A stretch of DNA of 15,952 bases from an uncultured Cytophagaceae bacterium. GTDB taxonomy: Bacteria; Bacteroidota; Bacteroidia; Cytophagales; Spirosomataceae. How positions within the stretch are numbered: the first letter of the stretch is position 1; every line of letters begins with the position of its first letter. The notes under the pieces were generated by a model. That model was not told the DNA's origin and did not search any database. It saw only the letters and a list, made by a program, of their open reading frames with translations. Shown one piece after another: positions 6,708-14,677 of this stretch. The stretch lies in assembly GCA_903837305.1 (NCBI GenBank), contig CAILUB010000283.1, positions 1 to 15,952 on the forward strand. Direction: 5' to 3'. The position numbers and the translations under genes are program-made.

Positions 6708-6735
6708 GAAATTATTTGGAATCCAATTAAAGACC

Positions 6736-7281
6736 ATGTCAAAAAGAAATACCACGATTATCGCTTTTATCTTACTTGCTATCGCGAGTCGTTTATTGAT
6801 TTTAGCCGGACCCGGTTGGGCTAACTTCTCACCTATGGCTTCTATGGCCCTTTTTGTAGGTGCTTATTTACACAACCGCAAACAAGCAGTAGCTTGGACT
6901 TTACTAGCGGTTTGGGGGTCTAATTTGATCCTTAACAATACCTTATATGATTCCTTTTTCCCAGGTTTCTCCTTAGGAATTGATGGTTATCACATGCTTG
7001 CATTCGCCTTAATTGCTTTATTAGGCCAAAATGCGAACGCAAGTGCCTCTCGCTTTATTGGTACAAATGTAGTATCGGCAGTTGGGTTCTTTTTGATTTC
7101 TAATTTCAACTCTTGGGTGTCGCCAGACCATACCTACACGAGAGATTTAACAGGTTTGTTAAGCTGCTACGCTGCAGGTATTCCTTTCTTAAAGAATACG
7201 ATTGCTAGTCAATTCTTATTCTCAGGATTGTTCTTCGGAGCTTTTGAAGTGTTGAAAAAACAAGTTCCAGCGTTGCGCTAG
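6736..7281 (+). CDS. Small polytopic membrane protein, DUF6580-like
   Basis: The 181-aa protein has about five hydrophobic segments: roughly 6-24, 33-47, 53-68, a stretch near 85-98, and one or two between 110 and 175. The N-terminal run ASRLLILAGPGWANFSPMAS, then ALFVGAYL, resembles the DUF6580 family, whose members usually read R..P..PNFSP..A.ALF.GAY and have been labelled as transporter (ECF S-component-like) proteins. Substrate unknown. The reading frame is open from 6694 through a TTG, but the ATG at 6736 gives the family start and follows a -7 box. The gene is divergent from purK and ends with TAG just before a strong hairpin. Transport function is family-level inference only. Confidence 0.8.
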   Translation: MSKRNTTIIAFILLAIASRLLILAGPGWANFSPMASMALFVGAYLHNRKQAVAWTLLAVWGSNLILNNTLYDSFFPGFSLGIDGYHMLAFALIALLGQNANASASRFIGTNVVSAVGFFLISNFNSWVSPDHTYTRDLTGLLSCYAAGIPFLKNTIASQFLFSGLFFGAFEVLKKQVPALR

Positions 7282-7292
7282 ACTTTAAGCAT

Positions 7293-7333
7293 AAAAAAAG
7301 GGTCGGCTTGCACATGCGAGCCGACCCTTTTTT
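7293..7333. terminator. Strong bidirectional Rho-independent terminator
   Basis: An A-run (7293-7299), then GGGTCGGCT (7300-7308), pairs with AGCCGACCC (7319-7327) followed by six T (7328-7333). Inside, TGC (7309-7311) and GCG (7316-7318) extend the stem with one G-T wobble, leaving a 4-nt loop ACAT. A/T tracts on both sides let it work in both directions. It sits between the convergent ends of the DUF6580-like gene and the amidohydrolase gene, and would end the long leftward transcript from the dcw block. Confidence 0.93.
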
Positions 7334-7345
7334 ATTTATTCCTAT

Positions 7346-8620
7346 CTAGTTTTTGTAGACCTTTCCGTCTTTCATCACAAAGTTCACCTTCGTCATTAAC
7401 TTCACATCTACCAATGGATCACCTGGTACCGCAACAATGTCTGCCGCTTTACCTACCTCGATGGATCCGATCAAATCACTTTGACCTAATAAATCCGCTG
7501 CAGTTACTGTCGCTGATTTAATCGCCTCTAAAACAGGCATTCCTGCTTCATTCATCAAGACAAATTCATAGCCATTTTTACCATGGCCGAAAACGCCTGC
7601 GTCCGTACCAAAGGCAATCTTCACACCAGCCTTGTAGGCTTTCGCAAAAGTTCCTTGAATGATCGGTCCAATAGCAGCGGCTTTCTTAGCCACCATTTCA
7701 GGGTAATAGTTAGGAATCTTAGACGAATCTGCCGTAGAACGTCCGGCAATAACCGTAGGCACATAAAAAGTTCCCATCTTTTTCATCAATTCCATCACCT
7801 CTTCGTCCATATAAGTTCCGTGTTCGATAGAGGTAACACCGCCTAATACGGCGCGTTTCATGCCATCTTTTCCATGCGCGTGTGCGGCGACTTTATAGCC
7901 GTAATCTTTCGCCGTTTGCACAATTGTGCGTATTTCTTCATCTGTAAATTGGGCACCTGCTCCATCTTTAGCATAGCTTAATACACCACCGGTTGCTGTG
8001 ATTTTGATTAAATCAGAGCCTTCCTTGTAGCGTTGACGTACCGCTTTAGCCGCATCAGCCACTCCATTTACAACGCCATCTTCTGGACCTAAATCCTTTT
8101 TGAATGCATCATTGATACCATTCGTATCATCCGCGTGACCTCCGGTTGTCCCGATCGTAACTCCAGCTGTAAAAATACGTGGGCCTTCAACCAAACCTTT
8201 ATTAATGGCATTGCGAAGACTAATTACGACGTTAGTACCGCCTAAATCACGCACCGTAGTGAATCCTGCCATCAAATTCCTTTTTGCATACACTAAAGCC
8301 TGGTAAGCCACATCACCTGGATTCTTCACAAAGCGATCTAAATAGGCGCCTGGATTTGTTTCTGATTCAAGATGCACATGTGAATCTATCAAGCCCGGCA
8401 TCACCGTTCTATCTTTCAAGTTAATCACTACATCTCCTTTTGCAGGACTTAAAAAGCCTTCAGAAACGGCTACAATTTTCTTTCCTTCCACCACAATCGA
8501 ACGGTTTTTCAAAACCGTCTGCGTTTTCACGTCAATTAAAGAACCGCAGTGTAAAATCGTTTTTTGGGCAAAACCAGCGAATGCTATTAGGCTTAAACCC
8601 AGGGTCAATACTTTTTTCAT
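7346..8620 (-). CDS. Exported metal-dependent amidohydrolase (possible dipeptidase)
   Basis: The 424-aa product starts with a classic signal peptide (MKKVLTLGLSLIAFAGFAQ, cut probably before Gln19), so it works outside the cytoplasm. It is an amidohydrolase-superfamily TIM barrel with the binuclear site complete: His81 and His83 in GLIDSHVHL, Lys206 in DLIKITATGG (bridging, carboxylated), His247/His249 in AAHAHG, His267 in SIEHGTYMD, and Asp340 in GTDAGVFGHG. The beta-sandwich domain is split between both ends (20-75 and 385-424, GKAADIVAVPGDPL). Closest recalled relatives are the imidazolonepropionase-like group and prolidase-like enzymes acting on Xaa-Pro or Xaa-Arg/Lys dipeptides; the substrate cannot be fixed here. 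Its ATG overlaps the aroA TGA (ATGA), suggesting coupled translation, although the two functions have no obvious link. Confidence 0.92.
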   Translation of the reverse strand: MKKVLTLGLSLIAFAGFAQKTILHCGSLIDVKTQTVLKNRSIVVEGKKIVAVSEGFLSPAKGDVVINLKDRTVMPGLIDSHVHLESETNPGAYLDRFVKNPGDVAYQALVYAKRNLMAGFTTVRDLGGTNVVISLRNAINKGLVEGPRIFTAGVTIGTTGGHADDTNGINDAFKKDLGPEDGVVNGVADAAKAVRQRYKEGSDLIKITATGGVLSYAKDGAGAQFTDEEIRTIVQTAKDYGYKVAAHAHGKDGMKRAVLGGVTSIEHGTYMDEEVMELMKKMGTFYVPTVIAGRSTADSSKIPNYYPEMVAKKAAAIGPIIQGTFAKAYKAGVKIAFGTDAGVFGHGKNGYEFVLMNEAGMPVLEAIKSATVTAADLLGQSDLIGSIEVGKAADIVAVPGDPLVDVKLMTKVNFVMKDGKVYKN

Positions 8621-9855
8621 AGTTTAGATGTTAGTAAGGTTGAAACATGTTTCCAGAAACTTGGATAGCTTTTATTCACTACCGAAGGATCCAATAGGGT
8701 AATTTCTTTTTGCATGGCTACCGGAGCGAAGGCCATCGCCATGCGGTGATCGTCATAGGTCTCAATAGGTTGAATAGTAGAAACTGTCGAAAAATCACCC
8801 TTCACTTCGTACAGGTGATTGGCTTCTTTTTCTACTAAACTCGCCCCTAATTTCTTCAATTCATTTTGTAAGGCAAGTACGCGATCGGTTTCCTTTACTT
8901 TCAAGGACTCTAATCCTGTTAAAGTCAACGAAATATTCTTGACCGCAGCTATAACGCAAATCGTTTGGGCTAAATCTGGACAATCTGTGAAGTCCCAAGT
9001 TAAAGAAGCTTGCGCAGGGATTTTGGTCAACAAATAACCACGACCCGTATACGTACTTTTTACACCTAATGGCTCCATAATGGCTTTGATCGCCGAATCA
9101 CCTTGCAAGGAATCTTCCTTAAGGCCTAATAATTCTAATGAACTTTCTTCAAATGGGGACAAAGCCACCATCGAATACCAATAGCTGGCACCAGACCAAT
9201 CCGATTCCACAGCAAAAGGATGCAAAGTGTATTTTTGAGCAGGAATCTCGATGCTTCCTTTAGACCAATCAGTAATAGAATGAATACCAAAATGCTTCAT
9301 CTGAGCCAATGTCATTTCGATATAAGGCTTCGATCCTAAAGCACCCGTGATCTGCAATTTCAGACCATCAGGCAGCAAAGGAGCTACCATCAAGATGGCT
9401 GATATAAACTGCGAACTCACATCGCCACGGATCGAGATTTCGCGATTACCTTGAAAGGAAAAACCATTTAATTGCATGGGTGGATATCCCTCTTGGTTCA
9501 AATAGGTAATATCAGCTCCCAGCGTTCTTAAAGCATCCACTAAAATACCAATAGGGCGCTCGCACATGCGAGGTGTTCCCGTCATTTTTTTCGTGGCACC
9601 CGTCACCGCATAATAGGCCGTCAAAAAACGCATCGTCGTTCCCGCGTCTAAAACATCCGCCTCCGCACCATTCTCGGACAACAAACGAATCATCGTTTGC
9701 GTGTCACGTGCTTCCGCTAGGTTAGAAAGATTATCAATCGCTCCCTTAGCTAACGCATTAATCACTAAAGCCCGATTGCTTTCAGACTTAGAAGCCGGCA
9801 AAGGGATGATTTCTGCAAAAGACGACGAACGTGGAAATAAAGTAATTTGACTCAA
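8617..9855 (-). CDS. aroA: 3-phosphoshikimate 1-carboxyvinyltransferase (EPSP synthase)
   Basis: AroA joins shikimate 3-phosphate and phosphoenolpyruvate in the sixth step of the shikimate pathway. The 412-aa product has LPASKSESNRAL (19-30; Lys23 and Arg28 bind substrate), DAGTTMRFLTAYY (70-82), ERPIGILVDAL, GDVSSQFISAI, FTDCPDLAQT with the catalytic Asp, KVKETDRV with the catalytic Glu, and TYDDHRMAMAFA. The sequence is complete and about 410 aa is normal for this phylum. The start is TTG at 9855, 13 nt after the mraY stop; the next in-frame Met is residue 55, beyond essential motifs, so a non-ATG start is required. Position 77 is Phe where the E. coli enzyme has Pro101. The gene occupies the place where murD usually follows mraY. 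Confidence 0.96.
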   Translation of the reverse strand: MSQITLFPRSSSFAEIIPLPASKSESNRALVINALAKGAIDNLSNLAEARDTQTMIRLLSENGAEADVLDAGTTMRFLTAYYAVTGATKKMTGTPRMCERPIGILVDALRTLGADITYLNQEGYPPMQLNGFSFQGNREISIRGDVSSQFISAILMVAPLLPDGLKLQITGALGSKPYIEMTLAQMKHFGIHSITDWSKGSIEIPAQKYTLHPFAVESDWSGASYWYSMVALSPFEESSLELLGLKEDSLQGDSAIKAIMEPLGVKSTYTGRGYLLTKIPAQASLTWDFTDCPDLAQTICVIAAVKNISLTLTGLESLKVKETDRVLALQNELKKLGASLVEKEANHLYEVKGDFSTVSTIQPIETYDDHRMAMAFAPVAMQKEITLLDPSVVNKSYPSFWKHVSTLLTSKL

Positions 9856-9868
9856 AACAGGGCTGCGA

Positions 9869-11053
9869 CTAACGCAATTTTAATGTGACTAATGACAGAA
9901 CCGCTAAGATAATTCCAACGATTAAAAAGCGAATGACGATCTTCGATTCGTGGTAATTTTTCTTTTGGAAATGGTGGTGCAATGGCGACATCAAAAAGAC
10001 GCGACGCCCCTCTCCATACTTGCGTTTTGTATATTTAAAATAGGCCACCTGAATGATGACCGATAAATTTTCAATTAAAAATATCCCGCAAAGCACTGGA
10101 ATCAACATCTCTTTGCGGATCACAATCGCTAAAGTCGCAATCACTCCACCCAACATCAAACTTCCTGTGTCGCCCATAAATACCTGAGCCGGATACGCAT
10201 TATACCAAAGAAAACCGATACAAGCCCCTACGAAGGCCGCGCAAAAGACGGCGAGCTCCCCGGAATTTGGGATAAACATGACATTTAAATACTGTGAAAT
10301 CACCTTGTTTCCAGAAACGTAAGCTAGGATAGCTAAGGCAATACCGATAATTACTGAAGTACCAGCCGCTAAACCATCGATACCGTCCGTAATATTGGCG
10401 CCATTCGAAACGGCCGTAATGATAAAAATAACGACTAAAACGTATACAATCCACACATATTCATCGGGAATAAAGCTAGGCAATAGCATGTTATAATCGA
10501 ACTGGTTATCCTTCATAAAAGGAACGGTCGTTACCAGCGATTTATGATCTACAAAGGTTCCATCAGTAGCGAATTCACGAACCTTGATATGCTGATTAAA
10601 ATACATCGTTAAACCTACGATGATGCCTAAACCAATTTGGCCAATCACCTTAAATTTACCCGATAAACCTTCTTTGTTTTTCTTGAATACTTTGATGTAA
10701 TCATCTGCAAAACCAACCGCTCCTAACCAAATCGCTGAAGTCACCAATAGTACAATATATACATTCGTAATCTTCGAAAATAATAGGGTAGGAATCAACA
10801 AAGACAACAAAATAATAAAGCCTCCCATCGTAGGAGTGCCTTTTTTAGCCATTTGGCCTTCTAATCCCAGATCCCGAATTTCTTCTCCGATCTGTAATCT
10901 TTGCAAACGGTATATCACTGATTTACCCCAAATAGCTGCAATACCTAAAGACGTAATAATCGCCGCGAAAGCACGGAAGGTGATGTATTGAAACACACCG
11001 GCGCCCGGAATATTCAAGGTCTTGTCTAGGTATTCAAAGAGGTAATAAAGCAT
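9869..11053 (-). CDS. mraY: Phospho-N-acetylmuramoyl-pentapeptide transferase
   Basis: MraY moves phospho-MurNAc-pentapeptide from UDP to undecaprenyl phosphate, making lipid I at the inner membrane. The 394-aa polytopic protein shows KKGTPTMGG (70-78), FADDYIKV with Asp117/Asp118, NGANITDGIDGLA (218-229), NAYPAQVFMGDTGSL with Asp295, and MSPLHHHFQ with the His359-361 triplet; all essential residues are present. It is longer than the E. coli protein (360 aa) through a hydrophilic insert at about 152-198 between membrane segments, as is common in Bacteroidota. The start at 11053 gives the usual amphipathic N-terminus. A 51-nt A/T-rich gap, without a clear promoter, separates it from murE. Confidence 0.97.
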   Translation of the reverse strand: MLYYLFEYLDKTLNIPGAGVFQYITFRAFAAIITSLGIAAIWGKSVIYRLQRLQIGEEIRDLGLEGQMAKKGTPTMGGFIILLSLLIPTLLFSKITNVYIVLLVTSAIWLGAVGFADDYIKVFKKNKEGLSGKFKVIGQIGLGIIVGLTMYFNQHIKVREFATDGTFVDHKSLVTTVPFMKDNQFDYNMLLPSFIPDEYVWIVYVLVVIFIITAVSNGANITDGIDGLAAGTSVIIGIALAILAYVSGNKVISQYLNVMFIPNSGELAVFCAAFVGACIGFLWYNAYPAQVFMGDTGSLMLGGVIATLAIVIRKEMLIPVLCGIFLIENLSVIIQVAYFKYTKRKYGEGRRVFLMSPLHHHFQKKNYHESKIVIRFLIVGIILAVLSLVTLKLR

Positions 11054-11104
11054 CTAAAAGGTTTTTAATTTATAAAATTGCAAAAATTCGAGGGGAATTC
11101 AAAC

Positions 11105-12523
11105 TCAACTAAACGCCTCCCCAAGGACTATTTTATCATCAAAGTCGTATTTCACACCCTGAATGTCTTGGTAATTTTCATGGCCTTTTCCAGCCACTAA
11201 AATGATATCTCCTGCACCCGCTAATTCCCGAACCGCATAAAATATCCCTTCCTTGCGATCAGAAACACGGTGTACCTTGGATTTTAACTCAACTGGAACA
11301 CCTGCCTCCATTTGATCTAATATCAATTCCGGATCTTCTTTACGCGGATTATCCGAAGTCAATACTACTGAATCACTGTATTTAGCGGCTAATTCCGCCA
11401 TAATAGGGCGCTTCCCTGTATCCCGGTTTCCACCACAACCCACCACCGTAATGATTCGCTGTGACTTATCCCGAATCGTTTGAATCGTTTTCAAGACATT
11501 TTCTAAGGCATCAGGCGTATGGGCATAATCCACGATCCCCATTTTTTGCTGGGATCCCACTAATTGCTCAAAACGACCTGGGGCTGTTTTAAGGGCTGAA
11601 ATCTGCACCAATACTTCGTGAGATTCTTCGCCTAATAACAGTGCCGCAGCGTATATTCCCAACAAATTGTAGGCATTGAAAGTCCCTATTAATTGTGCAT
11701 GAACTTGCTGGTGATCGATCTCCAGTTGTAATCCGCCTACCCCGTTGCTGATAATTTTAGCTTTGAAGTCCGCTGCGTTCAACAAGCCGAAACCATATTT
11801 CTTCGCCGCTGTGTTTTGCAACATCACCATTCCGCGCTTGTCATCTACGTTTGTTAACGCGAAGGAAGATGCGGGGAGGGTGTCGAAGAAACCTTTTTTG
11901 GCCTTAATGTATTCGTCAAATGTCTCGTGAAAGTCTAGGTGATCGCGGGTAATATTCGAGAAAATGGCACCTGAAAATTGCACCCCGTGAATACGTTTCT
12001 GAACGACAGCGTGCGAACTCACCTCCATGAAGGCATGACTACAACCCGCCGAAACCATATCAGCTAATAAAGCATTCAAGCTTAATGCATCTGGCGTCGT
12101 GTGCGTCGAAGGGATAACCTTATCCTCTATCTTATTCACCACGGTCGAAATCAATCCACAGCGATGACCCAAACGCTTAAACAATTCAAATAACAACGTC
12201 ACAGTGGTCGTTTTTCCGTTTGTCCCTGTAATCCCTACTAATTTTAATTTCTTCGAAGGATGACCAAAAAATTCAGCCGCAGCCTCCGCTAACGCTTGAT
12301 TCGAATCAGCCACTTGCACACAAATTACATCCGCTGGTAGATCTGCTTGTGTTTTTTCCACCACCCAATGTTTGCATCCTTGATCGTATACTTGAGCCAG
12401 AAAGGAATGACCATCCACCTGCGTTCCAGGAATGGCAAAAAATACGGAACCTGCCACTGCCTTACGGGAGTCAAAGCACAACTGTTGAATTTCAATTCCT
12501 GGAAATAAGGTGATTTGTGCCAT
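11105..12523 (-). CDS. murE: UDP-MurNAc-tripeptide synthetase (meso-diaminopimelate adding)
   Basis: MurE adds the third amino acid to UDP-MurNAc-L-Ala-D-Glu in the cytoplasm. The 472-aa ligase has an N-terminal UDP-substrate domain (LCFDSRKAVAGSVFFA, 15-30), an ATP loop GITGTNGKTTT (97-107), the substrate motif THTTP (140-144), a probable carbamylated Lys209 in YIKAKKGFF, and a C-terminal domain with DNPR at 391-394. DNPR is the known mark of enzymes selecting meso-diaminopimelate, so the wall is predicted to be of the mDAP type. The protein begins about 15-20 residues closer to FDSR than most MurE proteins, yet the ATG lies only 1 nt after the ftsI stop, so no longer form without overlap is likely. 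Its first eight residues resemble those of AroA. Confidence 0.96.
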   Translation of the reverse strand: MAQITLFPGIEIQQLCFDSRKAVAGSVFFAIPGTQVDGHSFLAQVYDQGCKHWVVEKTQADLPADVICVQVADSNQALAEAAAEFFGHPSKKLKLVGITGTNGKTTTVTLLFELFKRLGHRCGLISTVVNKIEDKVIPSTHTTPDALSLNALLADMVSAGCSHAFMEVSSHAVVQKRIHGVQFSGAIFSNITRDHLDFHETFDEYIKAKKGFFDTLPASSFALTNVDDKRGMVMLQNTAAKKYGFGLLNAADFKAKIISNGVGGLQLEIDHQQVHAQLIGTFNAYNLLGIYAAALLLGEESHEVLVQISALKTAPGRFEQLVGSQQKMGIVDYAHTPDALENVLKTIQTIRDKSQRIITVVGCGGNRDTGKRPIMAELAAKYSDSVVLTSDNPRKEDPELILDQMEAGVPVELKSKVHRVSDRKEGIFYAVRELAGAGDIILVAGKGHENYQDIQGVKYDFDDKIVLGEAFS

Positions 12524-12524
12524 C

Positions 12525-14675
12525 TTAATGCAGTTGAATAAAGACTAAACTGTTTTTTGCGGCAGCTGAGCCGGCAGGAATGGATTGATTCGTTACGGTC
12601 CCAAAACCATTCGCCCGAACCTTCAAACCTTTGTTTTCTAACGCAAACAAGGCATCCCGCAAATTCATACCTACCACGTTCGGCACTGTTTTAGGGGTCA
12701 TGGTAAGCGCCTGATTTTTCACCGTTTTCTTCTCCAAATTAAAATTCAACCACTGTCCATTTTCTTCCACTTTAGGTAAGCCTAATCTAGAAAATAAGAT
12801 GTTTTGATCAGCTGGATGAAGGGTATGTGCTAATTTGTTTTTATTCAATGAATCTGGCAAATAGCCTCGTAATGTTTGTTGCAACTTCATGTCACGCAAA
12901 TAGATGCGATCCGAAATTTCCTTAAATACCGGCGCAGTAACCTGACGCGCATAGGTGCCTTCTGCACTACCCTTAGGCTCGTCCACGGCGATAATCATCG
13001 TATATTTAGGATTCTTAACTGGGAAATAGCCCGCAAAAGTCGTGTAATAATTTCCTTTTCGATAGCCTTTCGCCCCGGTCACAGTTCGTTGGGCAGTTCC
13101 TGTTTTTCCGGCAATACCGTAGACAGAACCCTTGATATTGTTAGCCGTTCCTTTCGTCACAACACCCTCCAACATAATTCTTAATTTTTGTAAGGTCTCT
13201 GGCGAACACAAAGGCTTCGAGTCACGCACTTGAGAGGCCGTATAATCCACCACGACCTCATCTCCACGCGTCGCCTTACTAACGATCAAAGGCTGTATCC
13301 AGTAGCCATTATTCGCAATCGCATTATAAAAGGCTAGAATTTGTAAGGGTGTATACTGCGTCGAATAACCTACAGAAGACCAAAGAAGTTGCAATCCATC
13401 CCATTTAGAGGGTACAGGAAAAACAGGTTTTCTACTTGGTTTTAATTGAAAGTCTAACGATTCAATCAGGTGATATTTTTTCAAGTAATTGTAAAACTTC
13501 TCGTTATTAGAAGTTCCAAAAGCCTCTTGCACTAATTTCATCGTACCCACATTAGAAGAGCTTGTGATCACTTGCTCTAAGGAAATGGTTCCGAGCGGAT
13601 GTGAATCCGACATCACACCATTATACAGACGAAACTTCCCATCACCGGTATTTACCATCTTGGTTAAAGCATACTCTTTTTCTTCCAAAACCGCCATAAT
13701 CGATGGTAACTTAAATACCGATCCGGGATCGCGTGCCTCCAATAACGCATAATTATAGGTTTCAGAATATCCGGTGGGCGAAAGGGGATTCGCCGCAATA
13801 TTCGATAAAGCCTTGATTTTACCAGTCTTGGTCTCCATCACAATCGCCACCGCATAATTCCCCTTAAAGATTTTCATCCCATTTAACAAGGCAGATTCCA
13901 CTATCTCTTGGATATTAATATCCAAAGTAGAGTGTAAGTCTACCCCAGCTACCGGCAGCTTAGGCTCATCGCCAGGCTCTGGACGCCAGGTGTTATTATC
14001 CATTTTCTCATACATCCCCTCACCAAACTCACCACGTAATTCCTTGTCAAAACTATTTTCAATTCCCACGCGGCCCTTATCACGCAAGTCTTTTAGATAT
14101 CCGACGGTACGATAAGCCATTTGGCCAAAGGGGGCGTAACGCACATTAATCTTATCAAAAACAACCCCCGATTGATTCGATGTTTTTGCATCCTTAAACA
14201 AAGGGAAACTCAATACCTTCTTCTTTTCTTGGTAATCCAATAGGCGATTATTCAACAGCAAATAAGTTCGACCACTGCGTCTAGCTGCCGCAATTTTCTC
14301 CTTGTATTCATCTGCTGTGCGATCTTTAAAGAAATTAGAAAGCGCCGCAGCTAGGCCATCAATGTGCTGCTTGTAAAACTCATCAGCTTTCGTATTCCCT
14401 GTCAATACAGAGGGATCCATCCCTAAACGGTATTTAGGCAAAGTAGTAGACAATAAACTTCCGTCATCTGAATAGATGTTACCTCGCGTCGCCTCGATCT
14501 TTCGCTTCTTAACATAGGTAGCCATTGCCTCCGAGCGAAATCTAGGTCCTTTTAAAACGACCACCTTGTACAAACTGAAAAGTAGGTACAAGAAAACAGC
14601 CAAAATGATAATAAAAAACGTGTAAAAACGTCTTGTAATTAAGCCCCGAATATTAGGTCTTTTCTCTTTAGCCAT
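12525..14675 (-). CDS. ftsI: Septal class B penicillin-binding protein with one PASTA domain
   Basis: FtsI is the transpeptidase that cross-links septal peptidoglycan at the inner membrane. The 716-aa protein has one membrane helix (about 17-36), a dimerisation/pedestal domain (RGNIYSDDGSLL near 64-75, through about 240), and a transpeptidase domain (about 250-590). Catalytic motifs are complete: Ser319-V-F-Lys322 in DPGSVFK, Ser373-S-Asn375 in SSSNVGT, and Lys524-T-Gly526 in AGKTGTAQ. A single PASTA domain closes the protein (about 663-716, PNVVGMNLRDALFALENKGL), as seen in Bacteroidota FtsI. Residues 595-660 are an unrecognised linker. The place after the ftsL-like gene and before murE supports FtsI over other class B enzymes. 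It lies 2 nt after ftsL and 1 nt before murE. Confidence 0.95.
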   Translation of the reverse strand: MAKEKRPNIRGLITRRFYTFFIIILAVFLYLLFSLYKVVVLKGPRFRSEAMATYVKKRKIEATRGNIYSDDGSLLSTTLPKYRLGMDPSVLTGNTKADEFYKQHIDGLAAALSNFFKDRTADEYKEKIAAARRSGRTYLLLNNRLLDYQEKKKVLSFPLFKDAKTSNQSGVVFDKINVRYAPFGQMAYRTVGYLKDLRDKGRVGIENSFDKELRGEFGEGMYEKMDNNTWRPEPGDEPKLPVAGVDLHSTLDINIQEIVESALLNGMKIFKGNYAVAIVMETKTGKIKALSNIAANPLSPTGYSETYNYALLEARDPGSVFKLPSIMAVLEEKEYALTKMVNTGDGKFRLYNGVMSDSHPLGTISLEQVITSSSNVGTMKLVQEAFGTSNNEKFYNYLKKYHLIESLDFQLKPSRKPVFPVPSKWDGLQLLWSSVGYSTQYTPLQILAFYNAIANNGYWIQPLIVSKATRGDEVVVDYTASQVRDSKPLCSPETLQKLRIMLEGVVTKGTANNIKGSVYGIAGKTGTAQRTVTGAKGYRKGNYYTTFAGYFPVKNPKYTMIIAVDEPKGSAEGTYARQVTAPVFKEISDRIYLRDMKLQQTLRGYLPDSLNKNKLAHTLHPADQNILFSRLGLPKVEENGQWLNFNLEKKTVKNQALTMTPKTVPNVVGMNLRDALFALENKGLKVRANGFGTVTNQSIPAGSAAAKNSLVFIQLH

Positions 14676-14677
14676 TA

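Noticed and set aside
6662..6742. 27-residue N-terminal extension of PurK.
   Set aside because: Family proteins begin at the residues encoded from 6661, and the extension would cover the divergent gene's start and its -7 box.
7583..7846. 87-codon open frame on the plus strand inside the amidohydrolase gene.
   Set aside because: Arg/His/Ser-rich translation opposite a conserved enzyme with no supporting signals; a shadow frame.
11054..11104. Possible promoter in the murE-mraY gap.
   Set aside because: A/T-rich but with no TAnnTTTG box on the minus strand and no spaced TTG; mraY is most simply read from the upstream transcript.
12876..13184. 102-codon open frame on the plus strand inside ftsI.
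   Set aside because: It lies opposite a strongly conserved gene, its composition is unlike a natural protein, and it has no promoter; a shadow frame.
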